A stretch of 24,514 nt of DNA, taken from contig JAVKIY010000043.1 in assembly GCA_031459235.1 (NCBI GenBank), forward strand, positions 1-24,514, given 5' to 3'. This DNA comes from Fervidifonticultor_A tertius (GTDB lineage Bacteria > Sysuimicrobiota > Sysuimicrobiia > Sysuimicrobiales > Humicultoraceae). The stretch's first letter is position 1, and every line of letters begins with the position of its first letter. The notes beneath the pieces were generated by a model, which made no database searches, had not been told where the DNA came from, and saw only the letters and a list, made by a program, of their open reading frames with translations. This document shows positions 1-8,466 of the stretch, piece after piece. Position numbers and translations under genes: made by a program.

Positions 1-619
1 GCGGCCCGCCCGGCCGGCCGGCGTCCGCCCAGGCCGCGCGGGCCCGGTCGGCCGCCCGCGCGAACGCCCGCGGCGGGCCGCCGCCGTGGACGTAGCCGTC
101 CGCGTACCGTGCCACCCGCACGAAGGCATCGTCGCTCTGCCCGCCGACGAGTAGCTCCGGGCCCCCGGGCCGGGCAGGCCGCGGACCGAATCGTTCGTCC
201 TCCCACTGCGCGCGCAGCGCGGCGAGCTGGGCCGAGAACCGCGCGCCGCGGTCTCGGTGCCGGACCCCGGCGGCGACGTAGTCGTCGTGCCGGGCACCCA
301 CCGCGAGCCCGAGCGACAGCCGGCCGCCGGAGAGCGCGTCCAGCGAGGCGGCCGCCTTGGCCAGCAAGGCCGTGTTCCTTAGCGGCCCGATGACGACCAT
401 GGTGACCAGACGCACGCGGCGGGTGGCCGTGGCGGCGGCCGCCAGGGCGACGAAGGGATCGTAGGAATCGTAGGCCAGTCGGTCGAGTACGCCCACGCTG
501 GCGAACGGCCCGGCCTCGGCCCGCGCGGCCCAGGCGCCCAGCAGCTCGCCCGCGGCGCCGGGTACCGCCGAGGGCAGCCCGACGCCCACACGGATGCCGT
601 TCCCCGACTGCGTCGCCAT
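1..619 (-). CDS. Luciferase-like (F420/FMN-dependent) oxidoreductase, C-terminus missing
   Basis: The visible 206 codons read as the N-terminal part of a bacterial luciferase-like TIM barrel. After a short leader comes VGVGLPSAVPG, the first barrel strand, then YDPFVALAAAAT followed by RRVRLVTMVV, the usual second-third strand pattern. Next is LAKAAASLDALSGGRLSLGLAVG, the family's most recognisable segment, and ELLVGGQSDDAFVRVARYADGY later on. Such enzymes use reduced flavin or F420 to oxidise or open small organic substrates; the substrate cannot be told from sequence. The gene runs off the left edge, so the last third is not visible. It starts 59 nt after the YtcJ-like amidohydrolase on the same strand and may be the last visible gene of the long operon. 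No strong ribosome binding site precedes the ATG, so the start is only probable. Confidence 0.85.
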   Translation of the reverse strand, partial: MATQSGNGIRVGVGLPSAVPGAAGELLGAWAARAEAGPFASVGVLDRLAYDSYDPFVALAAAATATRRVRLVTMVVIGPLRNTALLAKAAASLDALSGGRLSLGLAVGARHDDYVAAGVRHRDRGARFSAQLAALRAQWEDERFGPRPARPGGPELLVGGQSDDAFVRVARYADGYVHGGGPPRAFARAADRARAAWADAGRPGGP

Positions 620-678
620 GGTGATGACTTTCGAGTCCCTGGTCCTCCGGTATTCCGTGCGCCGCGAATCCGGTCCTG

Positions 679-2388
679 TCAGACGCGCTCGTAGACGATT
701 TGGCCGCCGACCATCGTGAGCGAGACGCGGATGTCCTTGATGCGCTCCTCGGGCACGGTCAGGTAGTCCTCGGTGAGCACCGCCAGGTCGGCCCACTTGC
801 CCGGCTCGAGTGACCCCTTGCGGTGTTCCTCGAACGTGGCGTACGCGCCGTTGCGGGTCCACAGGCGCAGCGCGTCCTCGCGGCCGATGGTCTCGTCGGG
901 CAGCAGCGGCCCGACCAGCGTCTGCTGTGTGATCACCTGGTAGAGACCCAGCAGCGGCCGCTCGGGGTCGTAGTGCGTCGCCGGGCAGTCGGTGCCGCCG
1001 GTGACCACCAGGCCTTCGCGCAGCCAGCTCCGCACGGCCAGACCCCAGTCGCGCACGGTCCGCTCCCAGGGGTCGGCGATGCGGCTTTGGGCGATGCGGA
1101 CCGCGTCCATGACCTCGTGCATGCGGAACGACCGCGCCGCCGCGAAGTAGGCGAGTTGAGGGTTGGCGGCGATGATGATGTCCAGCGCCTTCACCCGACG
1201 GTAGAACTCGGGTTTGATCAGCCCGAAGCCGTGCTCCCACGTGAACCGCCGGCCGGCGAGCGGCCGCTCGCGGTCGGCCTCCTCCAGCGTGTCCAGCATC
1301 AGCGCGGTGGCGTCCTCGGCGCTGCCGGAGGCCACGTGCATCGCCACGGTGAAGCCGACGCGGTTCGCGCCGAGCAGCATCGCGCGCAGCTTCTCCGGCG
1401 AGTAGGCCCACCAGCCATCGTTCTGCACGACCATCTTCAGCCCGCCCAGCCGCAGGTATGGGCCGCCGAGCCCCTGCTTGGGGCCGAAGTAGCGCCCCAG
1501 CGCCTCGTGGATTTCGTCGATCCGCATGTAGCGCGCGGGCAGGCCCAGGATCAGGTCGGTGCGCACGGTGAGCAGGCCGCGACGGTCGGCCTCGACGTAG
1601 GCGTCCAGCTCCTCGGGACTGAGGCCCATGTCGCGCGTGCCGGTCACGCCGCAGGCGTGGAAGCGCGCGGCCTGCGCGACGATCGCGCGAATGTACGTCT
1701 CGGTGTCGAAGTGGAGGAAATCCCACTTCTTCGGCCGCTGGCCGAGCCGCTCCCACAGCCGCTTGCGGGCCAGGTCGCCCGCGCCCGCGATCAGGTGGCC
1801 GGTCGGCTCGCCGTCGGCGTCGCGCACGATGTGCCCCTGCGGCTCGTCGGGGTCGGCCCCGGGGTCGGGTGTGCCCCGGTCGATGCCGGCGAGCCGCAGC
1901 GCGACCGAGTTCAGGATGATGTTCTTCCCCGACTGGAACAGGTAGACAGGGTGCTCGGGCGCGACCTCGTCGAGGTCGTGGCGGTTGGGGAATCGCCCCT
2001 CGGCGAGCGCCCCGCGGAACATGCACGATGTCGCGATCCACTCCCCTGGCCGGGCGCGGCGAGCGCGCTCCGCGATCGCCGCCTGGACTTCCTTGATGCT
2101 CTGCGACCAGGCGATGTTCACCTTGGCGCCGACCTCGGGATGGTCGAGCCCGGCGAGCAGCGCGTGGGTGTGGTTGTCGATCAGCCCGGGGATGACGCAC
2201 GCCCCGCGCAGGTCGATCATCCGCGTGCGGGCGCCGGCCAGCCGCTTGACGCCCGCGTCGCGGCCGACCGCGACGATTCGGTCGCCGTGGACCGCCAGCG
2301 CCTCGGCGAGCGAGAAGCGGTCGTCGGCCGTGACGATCTTGCCGTTGTAGAGGACGACGTCGGCGGCGATCCGCCCGTCGGCATCCAT
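679..2388 (-). CDS. YtcJ-like metal-dependent amidohydrolase (amidohydrolase family 3)
   Basis: A 569-residue protein of the amidohydrolase superfamily. The N-terminal beta-sandwich (VVLYNGKIVTAD, residues 11-22) is followed by CVIPGLIDNHTHA with the metal-binding HxH at residues 73-75. Later come WEHGFGLIKPE, a typical histidine site, and VTGGTDCPATHYDP with the catalytic or metal-binding Asp. The C-terminus (GSLEPGKWADLAVL) closes the sandwich. Length and motif order match the YtcJ/amidohydrolase-3 group, which hydrolyses amides or similar bonds; the substrate is unknown. I chose the ATG at 2388 because GGAGGG lies 4 nt before it; an in-frame ATG at 2400 would place that site inside the gene. 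The gene begins 14 nt after the M20 hydrolase stop, so the two are probably co-transcribed and translationally linked. A much longer open frame continues upstream by chance through the M20 gene and is not part of this protein. Confidence 0.9.
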   Translation of the reverse strand: MDADGRIAADVVLYNGKIVTADDRFSLAEALAVHGDRIVAVGRDAGVKRLAGARTRMIDLRGACVIPGLIDNHTHALLAGLDHPEVGAKVNIAWSQSIKEVQAAIAERARRARPGEWIATSCMFRGALAEGRFPNRHDLDEVAPEHPVYLFQSGKNIILNSVALRLAGIDRGTPDPGADPDEPQGHIVRDADGEPTGHLIAGAGDLARKRLWERLGQRPKKWDFLHFDTETYIRAIVAQAARFHACGVTGTRDMGLSPEELDAYVEADRRGLLTVRTDLILGLPARYMRIDEIHEALGRYFGPKQGLGGPYLRLGGLKMVVQNDGWWAYSPEKLRAMLLGANRVGFTVAMHVASGSAEDATALMLDTLEEADRERPLAGRRFTWEHGFGLIKPEFYRRVKALDIIIAANPQLAYFAAARSFRMHEVMDAVRIAQSRIADPWERTVRDWGLAVRSWLREGLVVTGGTDCPATHYDPERPLLGLYQVITQQTLVGPLLPDETIGREDALRLWTRNGAYATFEEHRKGSLEPGKWADLAVLTEDYLTVPEERIKDIRVSLTMVGGQIVYERV

Positions 2389-2392
2389 GGGG

Positions 2393-2398
2393 CCCTCC
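2393..2398 (-). promoter_or_regulatory. Ribosome binding site deciding the amidohydrolase start
   Basis: On the minus strand GGAGGG is followed by four C residues and ATG. It selects the ATG at 2388 over the in-frame ATG at 2400, which would overlap the site itself. Confidence 0.7.
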
Positions 2399-2402
2399 AT
2401 GG

Positions 2403-3572
2403 TTACGCGGGCCGGGCGAAGTCGTCGCGGACGCGGCGCAGCGCGTCCGGGTCGGTCAGCAGTTCGGCCGCGGCCAGCGCCATGGCCTGCGCCGCGGTGA
2501 GCATCGCCCGCATGGCCTGCGGCGTCGCCGCGTGCGCGGCGGCCTCGCGGGTGTGGAACTCCACACCCTCGGGCCACGTGGCGACCGAGAACAGCAGCGA
2601 GGGGACCGCCTGGCTGACGTTCCCGAAGTCGGTCGAGGCGGGCGACCGCCAGCGGACCGGCGGCTCGCCGAGCGCTGCCAGGTGGCGCGCGACCAGCTCG
2701 CCCAGGGCCGCGTTGTACCGCACCGGGTCGAGGGTGACCCCTTCGACGACCTCCAGCGTGGTGTGCGACGCCAGGGCCGCGGCGCGCGCGCAGTCCACCA
2801 CCCGCGCGGCGACGCGGGCGAGCTCCGCGCGCTCGGCGGCGCGCACGCCGATGGTGGCGGCGGCCCGCTCGGGGATGATGTTGACCGCCTGCCCGCCGTC
2901 GGTGACGATGCCGTGGATACGCACGCCGTCGCGCACGAACTGGCGCAGCGCGTTGAGGTTCGTGTAGGTCAGCAGCACACCGTCCAGGGCGCTCGCGCCC
3001 TCGTGCTGGTTGGCGGCCGCGTGGGCCGGCCGGCCCGTGAAGCGGAACTCGAAGAGCCGCACGCCGGTGCACCCTTCCATGAGCGCCGTGCCGGACCACG
3101 CGTGGTAGGTGAGCGCCGCGTCCAGCCCGGCGAACGCGCCGGCCGCGAGCATCATCGGCTTGCCCGTGCCCAGCTCCTCCGCCGGACAACCGTACACCTT
3201 GATGGTGCCCGGCAAGCCGGCCATCGCCTCCGCCAGGAAGACGCCGGCGCCCACCGCCGAGCCCGCGATCAGGTTGTGGCCGCACCCGTGATCCACGCCC
3301 GGGAGCGCGTCGTACTCCGCCAGGAAGCCGATGGTGGGGCCGGGCCCGCGACCGCGGCGCGTGGCGACGAACGCGGTCTCGACGCCGGGCACGCCCTCGA
3401 CGGCGAATCCGTGGCGCTCCAGCACCTCGCGGCACCACGCGACCGCCCGGTGCTCCTGGTTGCCCAGCTCGGGGTGAGCGTGGATGCGCAGGCTGAGCTC
3501 GGTGACCTCCTTCGCGTGCGCGGCCGCCGCGGCGGCGACCGCGGTCCCTACGCCGTCGGTCCGATCAGGCAT
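2403..3572 (-). CDS. M20-family amidohydrolase/peptidase (AbgB/HipO-like)
   Basis: A 389-residue zinc-type amidohydrolase of the M20 family, the group that includes p-aminobenzoyl-glutamate hydrolase AbgB, hippurate hydrolase and N-acyl amino acid amidohydrolases. Visible hallmarks are RIHAHPELGNQE (about 29-40), IGFLAEYDALPG (81-92), the metal ligand segment GCGHN (96-100), the catalytic AEE (131-133), a dimerisation-domain start at FTGRPAHAAANQHEGASALD, and a C-terminal STDFGNVSQAVPS segment. The start at 3572 overlaps the end of the CobW-type GTPase gene by 25 nt; a GGAAGGA site lies about a dozen nt upstream. A longer reading starting at 3647 would extend far into the GTPase gene and adds no family sequence. 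Its place next to a second amidohydrolase suggests both act on one degradation route, but the substrate is not shown by the sequence. Confidence 0.9.
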   Translation of the reverse strand: MPDRTDGVGTAVAAAAAAHAKEVTELSLRIHAHPELGNQEHRAVAWCREVLERHGFAVEGVPGVETAFVATRRGRGPGPTIGFLAEYDALPGVDHGCGHNLIAGSAVGAGVFLAEAMAGLPGTIKVYGCPAEELGTGKPMMLAAGAFAGLDAALTYHAWSGTALMEGCTGVRLFEFRFTGRPAHAAANQHEGASALDGVLLTYTNLNALRQFVRDGVRIHGIVTDGGQAVNIIPERAAATIGVRAAERAELARVAARVVDCARAAALASHTTLEVVEGVTLDPVRYNAALGELVARHLAALGEPPVRWRSPASTDFGNVSQAVPSLLFSVATWPEGVEFHTREAAAHAATPQAMRAMLTAAQAMALAAAELLTDPDALRRVRDDFARPA

Positions 3573-4522
3573 GCGCGCAACCGTCCTTCCAGCGCCTCCC
3601 ACGCGCCGGCGTCGAGGTCCCTCCCGATGAAAACCAGCTCCGTGCACCGTTCCTCGTCCGGCCGCCAGGCCTCTCCGGCGGTGGCGCTCCAGCGGTCGCC
3701 GACCTGATGGACGATCACGCGCACCGGCGCGCCGGCGACGAACAGGATACCCTTGCTCCGGATGACCGCGACGGGCAGGTGGTCCATGACGTCCGCGAAC
3801 CGCCGGAGGTCCACCGGTGCGGACGCGCGAAACGCCTTAGCGCGAAACACCGGGGCGGACCCGCCGGGTGTCTCGCTCCCGGCGCCGCGGGGAACGCCGC
3901 CGCCGTCCGCCTCGAGCGCCGAGGCGTCGAAGCGCCCCACTCCCAGCACCGCGTGCAGGTCCACCTGCCCGTGCGTGCATCGCACGATGCGCGCGCGGGG
4001 ATTCAGCGTCCGCAACCCGGCCTCGATACGCCCGGCGATCTCGGGCGCGACCAGGTCGGTCTTGGTGAGCAACAGGATGTCGCCCGCGGTGATCTGAGCG
4101 TAGGCCTGCTCGGCTCGGTCCAGGGTGCGGTCGAAGTTCGCCGCGTCCACGAGCGCGACGATCGCGTCCAGACGGATGTCGTCCTGGACGCGGGGGTCGA
4201 GGAGCTGCCGGGCCACCGGCACCGGATCGGCCAGCCCCGTGGTCTCGACGACCAGGTGGTCGAGCGGCGCGGGCCCCTCCAGCAGTGTCGCAATCGCCGC
4301 GAGCAGATCGTCCCGAACCGTGCAGCACACGCACCCGTTGGTGAGCTCGACCAGGTCGCCCGTGCGGTTCGCGATGAGGCGGCCGTCGATGCCGATCTCC
4401 CCGAACTCGTTGACCAGGACGCCGATGCGCCGCCCGCCGCTCACCGTCAGGATGTGGTTGAGCACCGTGGTCTTGCCACTTCCCAGAAAGCCGGTGAGCA
4501 CGGTAACCGGGACGGGCGCCAT
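3548..4522 (-). CDS. CobW/COG0523-family GTPase (metal chaperone-like)
   Basis: A 324-residue G3E-family GTPase. The Walker A segment GFLGSGKTT is at residues 11-19, and the family-defining metal site NGCVCC is at 62-67, with cysteines at 64, 66 and 67. A KxD-type guanine-recognition segment (LLLTKTDLV) follows. The CobW C-terminal domain ends with ELVFIGRDLD, a conserved closing strand. Members insert or deliver metal, often zinc, to client enzymes. The genes just downstream encode two metal-dependent hydrolases, so supplying metal to them is a reasonable inference; there is no histidine-rich loop of the kind seen in some zinc-storage members. It starts 61 nt after the nucleoside hydrolase stop and overlaps the M20 gene at its end. 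No clear ribosome binding site is seen before its ATG, but the Walker A distance from the N-terminus fits the family. Confidence 0.92.
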   Translation of the reverse strand: MAPVPVTVLTGFLGSGKTTVLNHILTVSGGRRIGVLVNEFGEIGIDGRLIANRTGDLVELTNGCVCCTVRDDLLAAIATLLEGPAPLDHLVVETTGLADPVPVARQLLDPRVQDDIRLDAIVALVDAANFDRTLDRAEQAYAQITAGDILLLTKTDLVAPEIAGRIEAGLRTLNPRARIVRCTHGQVDLHAVLGVGRFDASALEADGGGVPRGAGSETPGGSAPVFRAKAFRASAPVDLRRFADVMDHLPVAVIRSKGILFVAGAPVRVIVHQVGDRWSATAGEAWRPDEERCTELVFIGRDLDAGAWEALEGRLRACLIGPTA

Positions 4523-4583
4523 GCGGTGAGGTTCGCCGTCGTGGGCGCGCGGGTCCTGGTGAGCGGCGGTCCTGCCCCCGGCC

Positions 4584-5558
4584 CTACCGGTACGACGCGA
4601 GCGTCGCGATCAGCAGGTCGAAGAAACGATCGCGGTCCAGCCGCATCCCGACCTCGGCGTTGGGCGCCTGGCCGGCTTCGATCCCGGCGTGCCCCCTCAG
4701 CCGGTCGGGCGTGCCGCGCTCGAACCGGTAGTCGCACACGGTCATCCCTCGCGTGCGGGCGCCGGTCAGCTCCACGGCCACGTGCATCGGCTGGAACTCG
4801 ACGAGCGTGGGGTCGATCATCCAGGCCACGGCGCACGGGTCGTGGAGGAGACCGCCCGGCCGGCCGAACACCTCGCGCGCGGTCCGGTTGTAGAAGTCCA
4901 GTAGCTCCGCGGCCACCGTGCACAGTCGGGAGCCGACCGCGCGGATGCGGGCGACCTCGGGGTCCAGGACCAGGGCCTGGCGTGTCAGGTTCAGGCCGAC
5001 CATGCGGATGGGGACGCCACTCTCGAAGACGACGGCCGCCGCCTCCGGGTCGAAATAGATGTTGAACTCCGCCGCCGCCGTGGAGTTCCCCCCGGCGGTG
5101 CTCCCGCCCATCAGGCTGATCCCGGCGAGGCGGGTCTTCAGGTCCGGTGCCTGGCGGAGCGCGACCGCGACGTTCGTGAGCGGCCCGGTGGCCACGATCC
5201 AGCAGCCCGGATGCGCGCGGACCGTCTCGATCATGAACAGCACGCCGTGACGCGGGTCGGGGGCGGCGCGCGGGGCGGGGAGCTCCGGGCCGTCGAGACC
5301 GCTGCGTCCGTGGATGGCGGGCGCGTGCCGCGGCGGCGCTACCAGCGGGCGGTCCATGCCGGCCGCGACCGGCACGTGCGAGAGGCCCGCGAGCTCGAGC
5401 ACCTTCAGGGTGTTGGCGGTCGTGTCCGGAAGCGGGGCGTTGCCGCTGACGGTCGTGATGCCCAGCAGGTCCACGTGTCGGGCCGCGAGCAGCACCGCGA
5501 AGGCATCGTCGTGCCCGGTGTCAACGTCCATGAGGACGGCGTAGCGTCCCTCCGGCAT
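4584..5558 (-). CDS. Inosine-uridine-preferring nucleoside hydrolase
   Basis: A 324-residue enzyme that splits the N-glycosidic bond of ribonucleosides to give a free base and ribose. The N-terminal calcium and ribose site appears as DVDTGHDDAF (residues 11-20), a slight variant of the usual DxDxGxDDA. It continues with TTVSGNAPLPDTTANTLKVLE, the HGRSGLDG segment near residues 83-90, LTNVAVAL, an EFNIYFDPEAA segment and DPCAVAWMIDP, all in the usual order and length. Purine versus pyrimidine preference cannot be read from these motifs. The ATG at 5558 is supported by AGGAGGGG 4 nt upstream. It lies 53 nt after the ABC ATPase gene. Together with the transporter and ribokinase encoded upstream it forms a complete import, hydrolysis and ribose-phosphorylation route. 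Confidence 0.94.
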   Translation of the reverse strand: MPEGRYAVLMDVDTGHDDAFAVLLAARHVDLLGITTVSGNAPLPDTTANTLKVLELAGLSHVPVAAGMDRPLVAPPRHAPAIHGRSGLDGPELPAPRAAPDPRHGVLFMIETVRAHPGCWIVATGPLTNVAVALRQAPDLKTRLAGISLMGGSTAGGNSTAAAEFNIYFDPEAAAVVFESGVPIRMVGLNLTRQALVLDPEVARIRAVGSRLCTVAAELLDFYNRTAREVFGRPGGLLHDPCAVAWMIDPTLVEFQPMHVAVELTGARTRGMTVCDYRFERGTPDRLRGHAGIEAGQAPNAEVGMRLDRDRFFDLLIATLASYR

Positions 5559-5611
5559 CGTACCCCTCCTTCGCCGCGGCGCCGCGGGATCGTCGCCCCG
5601 GCCGGCGACGT

Positions 5612-6373
5612 TCAGATCCGCTCGGCCTCCAGGCGTCCGCGGACGATCAGGTCCTCCAGCTCCTTGCGGGTGATCCGGTCCTTGGCCACATCCGCGATCT
5701 TCATCGAGCGCTCCAGCACGACGAACCGGTCGGCGACGGGGTAGACGTGGCGCGTGATGTGGGTGATCAGGATCACCGACCGTCCCATCCGGCGCACGTT
5801 GCTGATGTACTCGAGGACGCGCTCGGTCTCGCGCAGCGAGAGGGCCGCGGTGGGCTCGTCGAGCACCAGCAGCTCCCCGCCGAAGTGGACGGCGCGTCCC
5901 ATGACCACGGCCTGGCGCTCGCCGCCGGAGAGGGTCCCGATCGGTCGCTCGATGTCGTCGAGGTGGATGCCGAGCCGCTCCAGCGTCTGGCGGGTGATCT
6001 CCCGCATCGTCTTCTTGTCGAGGATGCGGATCGGGCCGAGGTGCCGGCAGGCCTCGCGCCCCAGGAAGAAGTTCTCCCAGATGGACAGCTCGTCGACGGT
6101 GCTCCCGAACTGGTGGACAGGCTCGATGCCGAGGCTGCGGGCGTGCGCCGGCGAGGCGATCCGGACCGGCCGGCCCTTGTACCGGATCTCCCCGGCGTCC
6201 GCCTGGTAGACCCCGGTGAGGATCTTGATGAGGGTGCTCTTGCCCGCGCCGTTGTCGCCCACCAGCCCGACGACCTCGTTGCGCCCCACCGTGAAGTCCA
6301 CGTCCCGCAGCGCCACCGTCTCGCCGAAGCGCTTGTGGATGCCGCGCATCTCGACCAGGCTGTCGCCACTCAT
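5612..6373 (-). CDS. ABC transporter ATP-binding protein, single nucleotide-binding domain
   Basis: A 253-residue ATPase that would power the two permeases encoded just upstream. Walker A GDNGAGKST is at residues 39-47, the Q-loop region VHQFGSTVDELSIWENFFLG near 87-105, the signature LSGGERQ at 148-154, Walker B LLVLDEPT at 168-175, and the switch histidine in ILITHITRH. The Q-loop neighbourhood is typical of sugar and nucleoside importers. Unlike the ATPases usually found with nucleoside-type permeases, which carry two fused domains of about 500 residues, this protein has one domain and presumably works as a homodimer. I chose the ATG at 6373: AGGAGGG lies 10 nt before it, whereas a GTG at 6382 would leave only 1 nt. 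It starts 15 nt after the second permease stop. Confidence 0.93.
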   Translation of the reverse strand: MSGDSLVEMRGIHKRFGETVALRDVDFTVGRNEVVGLVGDNGAGKSTLIKILTGVYQADAGEIRYKGRPVRIASPAHARSLGIEPVHQFGSTVDELSIWENFFLGREACRHLGPIRILDKKTMREITRQTLERLGIHLDDIERPIGTLSGGERQAVVMGRAVHFGGELLVLDEPTAALSLRETERVLEYISNVRRMGRSVILITHITRHVYPVADRFVVLERSMKIADVAKDRITRKELEDLIVRGRLEAERI

Positions 6374-6388
6374 GCGCCGCACGCCCTC

Positions 6389-7363
6389 CTATGGACGCTC
6401 ATACGGACGACCGATCTCGCGCGGGAACGCCTCGCGCGCCGGCGCGGCGACCAGCAGGATGAGTACCGCCGCGTACGGCAGCATCAGGAACAGCGCGCTC
6501 CCGCCCCGCGCCATCAGAGGGCGGGCCCAGGGCTCCACCTGGAGCCACAGCCCCAGGGCGTTGAACACGGAGAACACGAACGCCGCTGCCACCGCGCGCC
6601 ATGGGTTCAGGCCGCTGAACACGACGCACGCCAGCGCCACGAACCCCCGGCCCGCGATCAGGTCGATGGACGCCAGGCCGATCCAGTCCAGCGACATGTA
6701 CGCGCCGCCGAGCCCGGCCAGCGCCCCGCCCAGGACGCACGCGGCGAGCCGGAGCCGGTAGACCTCGATGCCGGAGACGTCGCTCACCAGCGCGTTGTGT
6801 CCGACCGCGCGCAGGCGCAGCCCGAAGCGCGTGTGCTGGAGGAGGCCCACGACGAGGAAGGGTATGAGCACGGCGGCGACCGACAACCACCGCAGCAGGC
6901 CGGCGGGCGTGGCGAGCGGCTGGATACGCAGCGCCTCGGGGACCCGGTGGAAGCCCGGCGCCCCCCAGATCTCGAAGATCAGGAACGCTACCGCGCCGAT
7001 GCCGAAGAAGTTGAGGCCGAGGCCGGCGATGGTCTGATTCGCCCGGCCGTAGGTCACCGCCAGCCCGAAGAGCAGGGCCACGATGGCCCCGGCGACCAGC
7101 CCGCCGCCGAGCCCCACCAGCCCGCTGCCGCCCAGCTCCGCGGCGTACACCGCGGCCGCCGACGCGATGAGCATGATGCCCTCGAGCCCGATGTTGAACA
7201 CCCCGCCCTTTTCGTTGAGGACCTCGCCGATGGCCGGCAGCGCGATGGGTACCATCGCGGCCAGGGCCATCAGGGCCAGGCTGGCCGTCGCGACCGGCCC
7301 GCGCAGCAGGGTGAGCGCAGCCGCGGCCGCGAGCACCGCCAGGACGGCGAGCAGACGGCTCAC
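6389..7363 (-). CDS. ABC transporter permease, branched-chain/nucleoside type (second subunit)
   Basis: A 324-residue membrane protein with about eight to nine hydrophobic segments. It belongs to the BPD_transp_2 class of permeases used with BMP-type binding proteins. Marker segments are LPAIGEVLNEKGGVFNIGLEG, the characteristic N-terminal loop of the nucleoside-transporter group, then LRLRAVGHN, the cytoplasmic coupling loop, and GRGFVALACVVFSGLNPW near the end. The start is a GTG at 7363, overlapping the TGA of the first permease by 4 nt (GTGA), which implies coupled translation. A longer open frame in the same register extends upstream but runs out of phase through the first permease and is not real. 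It pairs with the neighbouring permease as the heterodimeric channel. Confidence 0.92.
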   Translation of the reverse strand: MSRLLAVLAVLAAAAALTLLRGPVATASLALMALAAMVPIALPAIGEVLNEKGGVFNIGLEGIMLIASAAAVYAAELGGSGLVGLGGGLVAGAIVALLFGLAVTYGRANQTIAGLGLNFFGIGAVAFLIFEIWGAPGFHRVPEALRIQPLATPAGLLRWLSVAAVLIPFLVVGLLQHTRFGLRLRAVGHNALVSDVSGIEVYRLRLAACVLGGALAGLGGAYMSLDWIGLASIDLIAGRGFVALACVVFSGLNPWRAVAAAFVFSVFNALGLWLQVEPWARPLMARGGSALFLMLPYAAVLILLVAAPAREAFPREIGRPYERP

Positions 7364-8466
7364 GGGCCGCGGACCCCGGCCGGGCTCGGGGTCAGGGCCC
7401 GCTGACGGGCGGTCTGCTTCGCCCGCCAGCGGGCGATATCGCGGGAGATCCCCGGCAGCGCCAGGAGGATCACCACCACCCCGGCGAGGAGCTCCGCGAA
7501 CTCGTAGACGACGCCGTGCGAGAGCTGCAGGTACGACCGCGACGTCAGCACCGCCGCGACCAGAATCGAGGAGAGCACGCAGCCGAGGGGATGGTTGCGC
7601 GCCATGGCGGACACCACGATCCCGAGGAACCCCATGCGGAGCAGGCTCTGCATGTGCTCGTCGATGTTCCAGTACGGCGGGAAGCCCGCGGTCAGCGTGA
7701 ATCCCGCCACACCCGCCAGCGCCCCGCCCAGCAGGAAGGCCAGCATCGTCAGCCGGCGCACGTCGATGCCGACGGCGTACGCCGCCTCGGGATTGGCGCC
7801 GCTCGCCCGGAGGTGCAGGCCCGTGGGCGTGTGATAAAGGAACACGTAGACGGCGACGCACAGCAACAGACCGGCGAACACCATGGCGGTGAGCGAGGTG
7901 CCGGGCAGGAGGGCCTCCAGCCGGCTGCTGGGGAGGATCAGCACCGTGCGCGCGGGGAAGTCGCGGTCGCGCAGCGGGTAGGCGATCAGGAAGGCCACCA
8001 GGAAGATCGCGATCCAGTTCAGCATGATCGTCGAGAGCACTTCGTGCACCTGGCGGTGCGCCTTCAGCAACGCGCTGGGGAGCATCCAGACGACCCCGAC
8101 CGCGACCGCGACCGCCAGGGTCACCGGCAGGTGGACCGAGGTGGGCAGCGCGAGCAGCGCGCCGAATGCCACGCTCGCGCCCGCGCTGACCATCACGACG
8201 CCCTCCGCGCCGACGTTGAAGATGCCAGCGCGCACCCCGATCAGGAAGCACAGGCCCGTGAAGATGAGGGGTGTGGCGAAGGCCAGGGTGGTCGTGATCC
8301 CGTGCACCGTGAACAGCGAAAAGCCGAAGGCACCGCGCAGGACAGCCAGCGGCGGGTACCCCGCCAGGCGCAGCACCAGCGCGGCGATCAGGAGCGCCCC
8401 GGCGAGCGCAAAGGCCACGTCCCACAGGGGCGCCGCGTGCCGCAGCCCGCGACGGAGCGCGGTCAC
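7360..8466 (-). CDS. ABC transporter permease, branched-chain/nucleoside type (first subunit)
   Basis: A 368-residue polytopic membrane protein, the longer of the two permeases, which is the usual asymmetry in nucleoside importers. Characteristic segments include LIFTGLCFLIGVRAGIFNVG, the group's conserved loop after the second or third helix, HRQVHEVLSTIMLNWIA, and GLHLRASGANPEAAYAVGID, the ATPase-coupling loop. The tail is arginine-rich and cytoplasmic. I place the start at the GTG 8466-8464, which shares one base with the TAG of the BMP-family gene (TAGTG). No other start nearby keeps the first helix intact. The four transport genes (binding protein, two permeases, ATPase) run in the order binding protein-permease-permease-ATPase without any real gap. 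Confidence 0.92.
   Translation of the reverse strand: MTALRRGLRHAAPLWDVAFALAGALLIAALVLRLAGYPPLAVLRGAFGFSLFTVHGITTTLAFATPLIFTGLCFLIGVRAGIFNVGAEGVVMVSAGASVAFGALLALPTSVHLPVTLAVAVAVGVVWMLPSALLKAHRQVHEVLSTIMLNWIAIFLVAFLIAYPLRDRDFPARTVLILPSSRLEALLPGTSLTAMVFAGLLLCVAVYVFLYHTPTGLHLRASGANPEAAYAVGIDVRRLTMLAFLLGGALAGVAGFTLTAGFPPYWNIDEHMQSLLRMGFLGIVVSAMARNHPLGCVLSSILVAAVLTSRSYLQLSHGVVYEFAELLAGVVVILLALPGISRDIARWRAKQTARQRALTPSPAGVRGP

Noticed and set aside
823..2967. A 714-codon open frame on the plus strand.
   Set aside because: It is antisense to two well-recognised hydrolase genes and has no family sequence; long antisense frames are expected at this G+C content.
679..3438. A 919-codon open frame that would fuse the YtcJ-like amidohydrolase to a long N-terminal part.
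   Set aside because: The N-terminal part is arginine- and glycine-rich sequence out of frame with the real M20 gene; the amidohydrolase has its own ribosome binding site and start at 2388.
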